Shown here piece by piece: positions 1 to 6,508 of a stretch of 9,872 nucleotides of DNA. The translations under genes and the position numbers were made by a program. This stretch comes from Chamaesiphon sp. (GTDB taxonomy: Bacteria > Cyanobacteriota > Cyanobacteriia > Cyanobacteriales > Chamaesiphonaceae), in assembly GCA_026786125.1 (NCBI GenBank), contig JAJAYU010000328.1:1-9872 (forward strand), read 5' to 3'. A model generated the notes under the pieces. The model worked only from the letters and a program-made list of their open reading frames with translations, searched no databases and was not told the DNA's origin. The first letter of the stretch is position 1; each line of letters begins with the position of its first letter.

Positions 1-105
1 CCATTGATCGAGTGGTGCGGATAGGATCCTAAATCAGCCACTACATATTAAGCTAAAGTGGGACGAATCTTAATCGATTAGATCAAATATCTGGGGTAAC
101 TAAAA

Positions 106-1095
106 ATGAAAATTCGATCCACCTTAACTCTGATTGCAATCACCTGTGGTGTTGCTATTAACTTTGTACAGCAGAGTATCCCAGTTCAAGCCCAGGTTCC
201 AGCCCCGATGCCTAAAAAAGAGCAACAAGCCCAATGTACTAGTTTTGCGACTACTGGGATCAAATTAATCAAACCCGATGGTTTTGATGCTGCTGAGAGT
301 TTTGATGGTTTCCAACAAACCAGTACCCAGTCATCCGTCATGGCGATCACAATGCCTGGGTCATTTAGAAAAGTCACCAGTAGCTTTAATGCTACCCAAT
401 TGAAAGCACGCGGAATAACGCTCAAGAGTAGAGAAAACATCTCGATCGATGGTAGTAAAGGCATTCTAATTAACCTCACTCAAACTGCCTACGGCATCGA
501 ATTTAGTAAATGGATCGTTGCTTTTGGTAATGAAAAAGAAACCAAAATGGTGACAGCAACCTTTCCAAAAAATCGATCGGCAAAACTATCTCCCATCCTT
601 AAATCAGTCGTCTTGACTGCCAAAAATGATACTACGCCGCCACCCGCTCTCGGTTCTGATCTGGGGTTTAAGATCGTCCCATCCCCAAAAGTTAAGCTCA
701 CACGGGTGATTGGAAAAGCGTTGATGTATACTAAGGACGGGACAATTCCCGCCAAGTCACCAGAAGATCCATTATTTGTTGTTGCTCGATCGTTTTCACA
801 GGTCGAGATTGCTGACAAAAAAGAATTTGCTACTCGGCGAATATCTCAACAGACTAGCATCAAGGTAAATTCAGTGACGAGTACCGATCGAATCGTAATC
901 GATGGTCTCGATGGTTATGAAATTGTGGCTGAGGCAAAGGATACAGCTTCAGATACTCCAATTACTATTTATCAAGTGATGTTGTTTGACAATAAATCTT
1001 ATATCTTGATTCAAGGCATTGTTGGAACTAACGTTCGTGATGAATATTTGCCAGAATTTAAAGCAATGGCACGTAGCTTCACACAACAAAAATGA
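106..1095 (+). CDS. Secreted protein of unknown function with two similar PsbP/DUF1795-like halves
   Basis: I do not recognise a named family member. The first 29 residues form a Sec signal peptide: a basic start (MKIR), a hydrophobic stretch at about 6-22, and a probable cut after PVQA before Gln30, so the mature protein is probably periplasmic or thylakoid-lumenal. The mature part appears duplicated. Residues 51-172 and 187-326, joined by a Pro-rich linker (TPPPALGSD), both have a short Ile/Val-Asp-Gly turn (ISIDGSKG near 112; IVIDGLDG near 263), then strands that include a surface-protein-like stretch (WIVAFGNEKETKMV; YQVMLFDNKSYILI), then a closing helix (LSPILKSV; LPEFKAMARSF). This resembles the alpha/beta fold of PsbP-like and DUF1795 proteins, but that is inference from pattern only. 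The ATG at 106 follows a weak GGGG at 93-96 and is the only start giving a full signal peptide. The permease start lies 52 bp downstream on the same strand, so co-transcription is possible. Confidence 0.85.
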   Translation: MKIRSTLTLIAITCGVAINFVQQSIPVQAQVPAPMPKKEQQAQCTSFATTGIKLIKPDGFDAAESFDGFQQTSTQSSVMAITMPGSFRKVTSSFNATQLKARGITLKSRENISIDGSKGILINLTQTAYGIEFSKWIVAFGNEKETKMVTATFPKNRSAKLSPILKSVVLTAKNDTTPPPALGSDLGFKIVPSPKVKLTRVIGKALMYTKDGTIPAKSPEDPLFVVARSFSQVEIADKKEFATRRISQQTSIKVNSVTSTDRIVIDGLDGYEIVAEAKDTASDTPITIYQVMLFDNKSYILIQGIVGTNVRDEYLPEFKAMARSFTQQK

Positions 1096-1147
1096 AGAAG
1101 ATGGTCGAATATCATTCAATAACCATTTCCAGGTAAATGTAAGCAGT

Positions 1148-2488
1148 ATGGGAAGTTGGCAGGCGATCGGGGCATCGATTTTATTTGTCAGTGTCATTGG
1201 TATTATCATTATGGAGTGGATGCCACTAGCAGTTGCAGCAATGCTGGGAGCATTACTATTAGTAGTTTCAAATATTTTGACACTAGATCGGGCAATCGGC
1301 TACATTGCCAGCAGTCACACCACATTAGGGTTATTTTTCGGTGTGATGATAATGATTCGGGCGTTACAACCCACTCAGGTGTTTGATTACTTAGCTACCC
1401 AAATGGTCATCCTAGCTAAAGGCAAAGGTAATCGGCTATTACTGGGGATTGTGGCAATTACCACCCCGATTTGTGCTCTGCTGCCAAATGCCACCACGGT
1501 AATGCTCCTAGCACCCTTAATTCCACCTCTAGCTCAAGAAATCGGTGTGGATTTTGTGCCCCTGTTGATTTTGATGGTGTTTGTCGCCAATAGTGCCGGA
1601 TTACTAACTTTAGTGGGAGATCCGGCAACTTTTATTGTAGGTAGTTCAATTAAAATGACATTTATTGATTATCTCCAAACCCTCAGTTTTGGTGGTGTCT
1701 TAGCAGTACTCGTTGTCGTGGCAACTCTACCATTTTTATTCAAGAAAATCTGGCAAACTGAACTCTCTACCACGGCAACATTGCCGCGCCCCACAATTAA
1801 GCATCCCCAAATGCTCAGATTGGGATTGGTAATTGTCCTGCTGGTATTAGTTTTCTTTATTGTCGGGGAAATGCTACCCATCCCAATTTCACCGACAACA
1901 GTAGCCTTATTAGGTGCGGCACTGTGTCTATTACTTTCCCATCACAGCAAAATTGATTCCGTTAACAATATTCTGCGGGATGTGGACTGGAGTACGCTGT
2001 TATTCTTTATGAGTATTTTTGTGCTGATTGGTGGTTTGCAATATACAGGTGTCGTTAGTAGTGCCTCCAGCGTGTTGGCATTCCTATTGGGCAAAAACAT
2101 CGCCCTGGGTACGATCTTTCTACTATTCTCTGTCGGACTGCTTTCTAGCGTGGTACCAAATATTCCGTTGGTAGTCGCAATGGTACCGATGCTCCAAGAA
2201 TATTTGGTTGATGCTGGCTTTGTTGGGGCGGAGATGTTCAGCCCTGGCTCGACGACACCACTACCACCAGAGGTTCTACCACTATTCTATGCCATGATGT
2301 ATGGCGCAACTTTAGGTGGTAACGGGACTCTCGTTGGTGCATCGGCAAATATAGTTGCCGCAGGTATCTCTGAGCAGCATGGTAAGCCGATTTCATTTCA
2401 ACGATTTCTTTACTATGGGTTGCCTACAATGGGTCTACAACTAGTGGTGTTGGCAGCTTATGTGACGATAGCTTTTCTGCGAAAGTAA
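1148..2488 (+). CDS. ArsB/NhaD/SLC13-type (ion transporter superfamily) inner-membrane permease
   Basis: This is a 446-residue, very hydrophobic protein with about 11-12 membrane segments. It shows the two inverted halves typical of the ion transporter superfamily (ArsB, NhaD, P protein, CitMHS, SLC13/DASS). The first half has the hairpin motif LLPNATTVMLLAP (111-123) followed by ANSAGLLTLVGDPATFIVG (147-165). The second half repeats the pattern with VVPNIPLVVAMVPM (335-348) and GGNGTLVGASANIVAAGIS (390-408). A charged cytoplasmic loop (about 199-222) separates the halves. The family moves anions such as arsenite, dicarboxylates or sulfate, or exchanges Na+ for H+; the substrate cannot be fixed from sequence, and no arsR or arsC lies beside it. 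The frame is open upstream to a TTG at 1019, but that overlaps the preceding gene and adds a polar segment unlike a transporter start. ATG 1148 leads straight into the first helix; its only Shine-Dalgarno hint is AGG at 1131-1133. Confidence 0.88.
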   Translation: MGSWQAIGASILFVSVIGIIIMEWMPLAVAAMLGALLLVVSNILTLDRAIGYIASSHTTLGLFFGVMIMIRALQPTQVFDYLATQMVILAKGKGNRLLLGIVAITTPICALLPNATTVMLLAPLIPPLAQEIGVDFVPLLILMVFVANSAGLLTLVGDPATFIVGSSIKMTFIDYLQTLSFGGVLAVLVVVATLPFLFKKIWQTELSTTATLPRPTIKHPQMLRLGLVIVLLVLVFFIVGEMLPIPISPTTVALLGAALCLLLSHHSKIDSVNNILRDVDWSTLLFFMSIFVLIGGLQYTGVVSSASSVLAFLLGKNIALGTIFLLFSVGLLSSVVPNIPLVVAMVPMLQEYLVDAGFVGAEMFSPGSTTPLPPEVLPLFYAMMYGATLGGNGTLVGASANIVAAGISEQHGKPISFQRFLYYGLPTMGLQLVVLAAYVTIAFLRK

Positions 2489-2510
2489 CTGCCCAACCTA
2501 CCGAATTTGA

Positions 2511-3446
2511 TTATTTTGTTGATTTCTGTTCCCTTTGAGTCGATCTCTTTAATAACCCCGCCGGAACTAAACCCTGGGGGAAAAAGATTGTCCCCAACAC
2601 GATCAACAAGCCGAAAATCATCAATCGTCCATCTCTAAGGAACTGAGCGATAAATAGTGGTAAATTTGGGGTGTCCGCCGCAAACCTCAATAGTTCTGGC
2701 ATTGCTGTAAATACCATCCCCCCCAATACCGCGCCCAAAAAGCTGCGCGAGCCACCAATTAGCACGAAAGTTAAGTAGACAATACTTGCATCAAAAGTAC
2801 CTTGACGCGCATTCCAAGTATTGAGAAAGTGGGCACTAACCGCACCGACAACACCTGCAAGAATTGCGCCTAATGTAAATGCTAAAACCTTGTAATAAGT
2901 AGGATTGATCCCCATTGCATCAGCGGCTAATTCATCTTCCCTAATCGCAACTAGAGCGCGTCCAACCCGAATATTTTCAAGTCGATAGACAAATGCCATA
3001 CTCAATAATAGTAATGGTAAAGCAATCCATAGATACTCGATCGGGCTATTGAATGGTTGGGGGATACCAAAAATGCCGACGGCTCCACCCGTGATTTCTA
3101 GATTAAGGGAGATAATGCGGATTATTTCTATAAAGGCGATAGTGGCGATCGCCAGATAAATGCCTCGTAGTCTTAGGGCTGGCACTCCGACCAGAATTCC
3201 CAATATGCCGCAAACGATACCCGCAATCGCCATTTCTAGCAGTAATAAGGGGATGGGAAATGTCCCCGTGGTCACAAATACTTTAGTTGATAAAATCGCT
3301 GCAATATAGCCACCAACAGCATAAAAGCCAGGACTAGCTAGTGACAATTGACCCGCCATTAATGGTAAATAGAGAGAAATTCCCAACATCGAACCAAATA
3401 GCATCGAAACAATTAAAAAGCCATAGGTAGACAAGAAATCATTCAT
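2511..3446 (-). CDS. livM: Branched-chain/neutral amino acid ABC transporter permease, LivM type
   Basis: This 311-residue protein is one of the two membrane subunits of a Liv/HAAT-type amino acid importer. It has about eight to nine membrane helices. The LivM signature is clear: a region around GQLSLASPGFYAVGGY (32-47), then PALRLRGIYLAIATIAFIEI (89-108), and an EAA-type coupling loop around ALVAIREDELAADAMGINP (164-182) that docks on the ATPase subunit. It ends with FFPQGLVPAGLL (288-299), typical of the family. In cyanobacteria the NatC/NatD subunits of the Nat-I transporter are homologues. The start is 19 bp downstream of the livH stop, so the two are almost certainly co-transcribed, with livH first. 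A GAGAT about 15 nt upstream of the ATG is the only Shine-Dalgarno-like sequence. The gene converges on the plus-strand permease, with 22 bp between stops and no clear terminator. The substrate class is inferred; the protein family is secure. Confidence 0.93.
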   Translation of the reverse strand: MNDFLSTYGFLIVSMLFGSMLGISLYLPLMAGQLSLASPGFYAVGGYIAAILSTKVFVTTGTFPIPLLLLEMAIAGIVCGILGILVGVPALRLRGIYLAIATIAFIEIIRIISLNLEITGGAVGIFGIPQPFNSPIEYLWIALPLLLLSMAFVYRLENIRVGRALVAIREDELAADAMGINPTYYKVLAFTLGAILAGVVGAVSAHFLNTWNARQGTFDASIVYLTFVLIGGSRSFLGAVLGGMVFTAMPELLRFAADTPNLPLFIAQFLRDGRLMIFGLLIVLGTIFFPQGLVPAGLLKRSTQREQKSTK

Positions 3447-3465
3447 TTAATTTTTTTAATATCTC

Positions 3466-4404
3466 TTAAACTTTTTGAATTAATTTCTGTCCCAATATCC
3501 CTTGGGGACGTACCAACAGAATGATAAATAAAATCGCAAAAGCCACAGCATCTTTATAGCCCGAATCGGGGACAAATGACTCGACCATTCCAATTAATAA
3601 ACCGCCGATGACAGAACCTGGAATACTCCCCAACCCGCCCAAAACGATCACAGCTAAACCTTTTAATCCGAAACCAATCCCAAAATATGGCCCAGCAATC
3701 CCGAAACTAGAGCCAACCAGAGTGCCCGCAATACTGCCCAAGAAGCCACTGACAAAAAAGGACAGCATGATAAACCGTTCGGTATCGATACCCAGCAAAC
3801 TGGCAGTAGTCGGATCTTCAGCTACTGCTCGGATCGCCTTACCATACTTGGTTCCCGTAATAAAATAGGTCAATCCAGCCAGGATCATCCCCGATATCAC
3901 AAAGATAATAATCTGAACTGTGCGAATTACGATCGGATTTTTGGCACTACCAAAGTTAATCGCCGATGGTAAATCGCCGTAAGTATTGCCTGGGAATGTA
4001 TAATTTTCCGCTCCAACTAAGTATTGAATTAAATTCACCAGCACCAGGGCAACACCCAGACTCGAAACTACCATCAGCAGGGGATCTGACTGTTTGCGGC
4101 GGAGGGGACGATAAGCTAGTCGCTCGATCGCCACTGCCACTCCACCTGCTAAAATTGCGGCTAAGATTGCCGCCAGCCAGAACGGTAATTGGATCCCCAG
4201 TGAGAAGTTGGCTAGCAACCCATTGAAGCCAAATTTTCCACCCATTAAGGCATAGGTAAAATAAGCACCCAGGGTAAAAATTGCCCCATGTGCGAAATTA
4301 ATAATCCCCAGGATTGAGAAAACTAAGGTGTAGCCCAGCGCGAAAATAGCGTAGACACTGCCGATCGATAAACCGCCTAATAAATTCTGTAGAAATACCG
4401 TCAT
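3466..4404 (-). CDS. livH: Branched-chain/neutral amino acid ABC transporter permease, LivH type
   Basis: This 312-residue permease is the LivH-type partner of the downstream LivM and forms the transmembrane channel with it. The N-terminus LLGGLSIGSVYAIFALGYT (8-26), followed by GIINFAHGAIFTLGAY (33-48), is the classic LivH opening. An EAA-like loop (KAIRAVAEDPTTASLLGID, 189-207) should contact the ATPase. KGLAVIVLGGLGSIPGSVIG (248-267) is the conserved late segment, and the end VRPQGILGQ is typical. The frame is open 26 codons further upstream to an ATG at 4482, but that adds a polar piece with no family counterpart. ATG 4404 follows AAGAG (4406-4410) and begins exactly at the family start, so I use it. 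Whether this is a Nat-I subunit (NatD-like) or serves another hydrophobic amino acid system cannot be settled here. The 268-bp gap to the binding-protein gene contains a repeat. Confidence 0.94.
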   Translation of the reverse strand: MTVFLQNLLGGLSIGSVYAIFALGYTLVFSILGIINFAHGAIFTLGAYFTYALMGGKFGFNGLLANFSLGIQLPFWLAAILAAILAGGVAVAIERLAYRPLRRKQSDPLLMVVSSLGVALVLVNLIQYLVGAENYTFPGNTYGDLPSAINFGSAKNPIVIRTVQIIIFVISGMILAGLTYFITGTKYGKAIRAVAEDPTTASLLGIDTERFIMLSFFVSGFLGSIAGTLVGSSFGIAGPYFGIGFGLKGLAVIVLGGLGSIPGSVIGGLLIGMVESFVPDSGYKDAVAFAILFIILLVRPQGILGQKLIQKV

Positions 4405-4672
4405 GCTCTTAATTCTATCACCAGAGAGATCTCCAACCGATCGGGGTTTCCCGTCCATAAAAACACACAAAGTAGACCCCACCCTAATAACCTAGTAGTA
4501 GATGGCTTAAATTTACCTCAAACAATAGTGGGTTTATTGATGCCGCTCTGTACTAGCTATCAATTATCAATTACTTCTACTGTTCGCGTAGCGTCTCGTT
4601 CGCGTAGCGTCTCCGATAGGAGAAGAGAAGTATCAATTAATTAACCACTTTGCTCGTAGATATCAAATTGAC
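4405..4672. other. Intergenic gap between the binding-protein gene and livH
   Basis: This 268-bp gap separates two genes that should be expressed together. It holds the tandem 16-bp repeat described separately. I see no open frame of interest, no convincing sigma-70 promoter and no exact NtcA box (GTA-N8-TAC). The left part, up to about 4560, is AT-rich and unrepeated; a livH promoter, if one exists, would most likely be there. Confidence 0.6.
4558..4639. repeat. Tandem 16-bp GCGTAGCGTCTC repeat flanked by 9-bp direct repeats
   Basis: Two perfect, adjacent copies of GTTCGCGTAGCGTCTC lie at 4582-4597 and 4598-4613. They run into a small hairpin, TCTCC-GATA-GGAGA (4610-4623). Outside them are short inverted ends, TACTTCT (4572-4578) and AGAAGTA (4626-4632), and a direct repeat TATCAATTA at 4565-4573 and 4631-4639. 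On the left this nonamer overlaps a second copy at 4558-4566. GCGTAGCGTCTC units are familiar dispersed repeats in cyanobacterial genomes. The flanking nonamers could be a target-site duplication left by a small insertion, although the AT-rich sequence makes chance possible. A degenerate relative of the unit lies in the other repeat at about 6752-6780. Confidence 0.7.
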
Positions 4673-5890
4673 TTATTTCAGAAAGGTAAACTTTCCATTA
4701 GTACCATCCGCATCCATCTTAATTTGCGCCACATAGAAATCCTTCTGAACGATCTCACCGATTGGCGTAAATGAAATCTCACCCAAGGGCGTACTATACT
4801 TACCTGCTAACAATTGTTTATTCAATCCTACCCGCAGATCGCCAATTGGCTGAGCATTAACTTTCGTTGTGGGAGTTGCTTTTGATAATGCAGTGAGTGC
4901 CTCAACAAAGACTTGCACCCCCGTAAAAGCTTGGGCACTAAATTGGGGCGGTTCTTTCTGATACTGCGCCATATAAGCGTCCCTAAAAGCCTTATTTAGC
5001 AGATTCGGTTGAGCTGGATTATAAGCCTGAGCAATCAAGATCCCATCGCATAGCTTTTTACACACAGGAAAAAGATTAGAAGTATTCAAACCATTACCAC
5101 CAATGATTAGCCCCTTATACCCTAGTTCTCGCAATTGGCGAATCAGATTACCCCCATCGGCAGCTAATCCAGACACGATGACTAGATCTGGCTTAGCATT
5201 AATTCCTGCTGTCGCTTGAGATTGAAAATCAGTATCGGTAGTCTGAAACTTTTGGACAGTAGCAAGTTCTAATTTTTGCTCTTGCACTGTCTGCTGAAAA
5301 ATCTCAGTTTCTGATTTACTAAAAGCATCATTTTGGGCAAAAAATACTGCAACTTTTTTAATTTGGGGATTAATTTTCAACGCAGCTTTGACTGCATTTG
5401 GTGCAACGATCGCTACTGGAGCTGATACCCGCCCAACGAAATCACCAATTTCTGGAATACCTTTGGCTGTATTAGAAGGGCCAAGCACTGGTACTTTTGC
5501 TCGATCGGCGATCGGATCGGCACTAAATGCTTGCTGGGATAAAGTTGGGCCAACAATTCCCACCACTTTGTCGCGATTAATGAGGGTTTGAAAAGCGTTA
5601 ATTGCCCCCTGTTCATCACCTGCGGTATCTTGCAATATCAGCTTGATGGGTGTACCATTCACGCCACCTCGATCATTAAAGTATTTCTCGGCTAATTTAG
5701 CCCCAGCAACTTGCTCCTGACCCAATAGAGCTACATTACTCGTCTGAGCAACGGCAATCCCGATCGGAATCGCACCACCAGTACTAGAGGCATTTTCACC
5801 CCTACTAGGCGCATTATTGCTTGTGCCACAGGCTGTTAATAATACAGGGAATCCGATTGATAGCACCCAACGAAACCATGCTGATGTCAT
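4673..5890 (-). CDS. Lipoprotein substrate-binding protein of an amino acid ABC transporter (NatB/LivJ type)
   Basis: This 405-residue periplasmic binding protein (type 1 fold, Peripla_BP_6 family) captures amino acids and delivers them to the LivH/LivM permeases. Residues 1-20 are a lipoprotein signal peptide ending in the lipobox LLTAC, with Cys21 as the lipid-modified first mature residue, so the protein is membrane-tethered. The IPIGIAVAQTSNVALLG opening (41-57) and the ligand-site segments GPTLSQQAFSADP (114-126) and GPSNTAKGIPEIG (137-149) closely resemble, from memory, the cyanobacterial neutral amino acid binding protein NatB. Two cysteines four residues apart (277 and 281) may form a disulfide. 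The ATG at 5890 has the best Shine-Dalgarno in the window (GGAG, six-base spacer). The livH gene follows after 268 bp. No ATPase gene accompanies the group. Family assignment is secure; neutral rather than branched-chain amino acids as substrate is inferred. Confidence 0.93.
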   Translation of the reverse strand: MTSAWFRWVLSIGFPVLLTACGTSNNAPSRGENASSTGGAIPIGIAVAQTSNVALLGQEQVAGAKLAEKYFNDRGGVNGTPIKLILQDTAGDEQGAINAFQTLINRDKVVGIVGPTLSQQAFSADPIADRAKVPVLGPSNTAKGIPEIGDFVGRVSAPVAIVAPNAVKAALKINPQIKKVAVFFAQNDAFSKSETEIFQQTVQEQKLELATVQKFQTTDTDFQSQATAGINAKPDLVIVSGLAADGGNLIRQLRELGYKGLIIGGNGLNTSNLFPVCKKLCDGILIAQAYNPAQPNLLNKAFRDAYMAQYQKEPPQFSAQAFTGVQVFVEALTALSKATPTTKVNAQPIGDLRVGLNKQLLAGKYSTPLGEISFTPIGEIVQKDFYVAQIKMDADGTNGKFTFLK

Positions 5891-5896
5891 ACATCA

Positions 5897-5900
5897 CTCC
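5897..5900 (-). promoter_or_regulatory. Shine-Dalgarno site of the substrate-binding protein
   Basis: On the minus strand GGAG stands six bases before the ATG at 5890. It is the clearest ribosome-binding site in the window and fixes the start that yields a complete lipoprotein signal peptide. Confidence 0.7.
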
Positions 5901-6047
5901 ATTTAACTCACGATAGTCGATCGATCTATACCATACTTCGCGATTCGATCGAAAGAATCAACAAACAAATATTCCAACTTTGCCTGGATTTCCGCAAGAT
6001 TGAGTAATATGTCCTTGCTTGAATAATGTCAGGCACATTTATTTATC

Positions 6048-6092
6048 AAAAAGCAGCCCGATCAAATTAATTACTAATATGCTCAGGCTGCT
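6048..6092 (-). terminator. Possible intrinsic terminator or leader attenuator
   Basis: Read on the minus strand, AGCAGCC (6092-6086) pairs perfectly with GGCTGCT (6058-6052) across an AT-rich 27-base loop. The second arm runs straight into five Ts (6052-6048). The stem followed at once by a T-tract fits a Rho-independent terminator, but the long loop weakens the case. It lies about 160 bases before the binding-protein ATG, so it could stop read-through from upstream or act in the leader. Confidence 0.35.
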
Positions 6093-6110
6093 ATTGATTT
6101 AGATCTAGTT

Positions 6111-6169
6111 AAAAAAGTCACAAGTATTCAGGGGATGGGGGATGATCGATCATCTCCCATCCCCTGAAT
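6111..6169 (-). terminator. Long 44-bp inverted repeat, probable terminator of the small membrane protein gene
   Basis: The arms 6126-6147 and 6148-6169 are complementary over 22 positions with a single mismatch, which would be a wobble pair in RNA on one strand. The outer arms contain CAGGGGATGGG and CCCATCCCCTG; the centre is the palindrome GATGATCGATCATC. It begins about 30 bases after the stop codon of the small membrane protein gene. In that direction it is followed, after roughly ten bases, by six Ts (6116-6111). A terminator or transcript-stabilising hairpin is likely. It may also be a dispersed repeat, or extrude as a cruciform. Confidence 0.6.
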
Positions 6170-6199
6170 GTCCACAATCTCAGATGTTCTCCTCAGCCC

Positions 6200-6508
6200 T
6201 TATACGGTGGCGGGTTCAACCTGATGGGCTTTATGTTTATTTGTACTGCTGCTAGTCGTTTCGTTTACTTCCAGTGGCACGAATTCAATATGATTGAGTA
6301 GAGTCGTGACAAAAGCAAATAGCAAGAAGGGTAGGGATAGTACTAAGATCAATCCTACTGTTGCTAGTGCGTACATTTGACGGGTGGCACTCCAGAGAGA
6401 CAACGCAGACGCGAGGCTGAGAAAAATTACCATTAACCAAATTATAATCTGCCCATAGATATCACTAAAGGTCAGAGTGCAGTTCATGCGATATCTCTGC
6501 TTGTCCAT
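6200..6508 (-). CDS. Small two-helix membrane protein of unknown function
   Basis: This is a 102-residue protein that I cannot assign to a named family. It has a short polar N-terminus and two strongly hydrophobic helices (about residues 20-42 and 46-70), the first of which contains IIIWLMVIFLSLASALSLW. A hydrophilic tail rich in Ser, Thr, Asn and His follows (about 77-102) and is probably cytoplasmic or disordered. There is no signal cleavage site and no recognisable catalytic motif. A second in-frame ATG at 6487 (MNCTLTF) is preceded by AGAGAT and could be the true start, giving 95 residues; the site before 6508 is no better. The gene stands alone, with a long hairpin after its stop and a repeat-bearing gap before it. 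The tidy membrane topology and the hairpin at its 3' end support a real gene. Its role is unknown. Confidence 0.7.
   Translation of the reverse strand: MDKQRYRMNCTLTFSDIYGQIIIWLMVIFLSLASALSLWSATRQMYALATVGLILVLSLPFLLFAFVTTLLNHIEFVPLEVNETTSSSTNKHKAHQVEPATV

Larger units (their letters stand above)
5891..6199. other. Intergenic gap upstream of the binding-protein gene
   Basis: This 309-bp gap contains two minus-strand hairpins listed separately (6126-6169 and 6052-6092) and the leader of the binding-protein gene. Nearest the gene it is rich in CGATCG (about 5918 and 5946). TTGATA with an 18-bp spacer and a poor TATTCA (about 6046 down to 6017, minus strand) is the best promoter-like pair I find, and it is weak. 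There is no exact NtcA box (GTA-N8-TAC), and no open frame worth calling. Confidence 0.5.

Noticed and set aside
1..32. Open frame reading IDRVVRIGS and stopping with TAA at 30-32, possibly the tail of an upstream plus-strand gene
   Set aside because: Nine or ten codons are too few to identify or to separate from chance.
1019..1147. N-terminal extension of the ArsB/NhaD-type permease from a TTG
   Set aside because: It overlaps the end of the preceding gene by 77 bases, adds 43 mostly polar residues with no membrane character, and ATG 1148 leads directly into the first helix.
2489..2510. Bidirectional terminator between the converging permease and livM genes
   Set aside because: The 22-bp gap contains no inverted repeat or T-tract; the transcripts may overlap instead.
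4405..4482. 26-codon upstream extension of livH from an ATG at 4482
   Set aside because: The added residues are polar and have no counterpart in LivH proteins; ATG 4404 matches the family start and follows AAGAG.
4582..4613. Tandem repeat as a minimal CRISPR
   Set aside because: The two 16-base units are directly adjacent with no spacer, and no cas genes are present.
4405..6199. NtcA nitrogen-control boxes upstream of the binding protein or livH
   Set aside because: No exact GTA-N8-TAC was found in the gaps 4405-4672 or 5891-6199.
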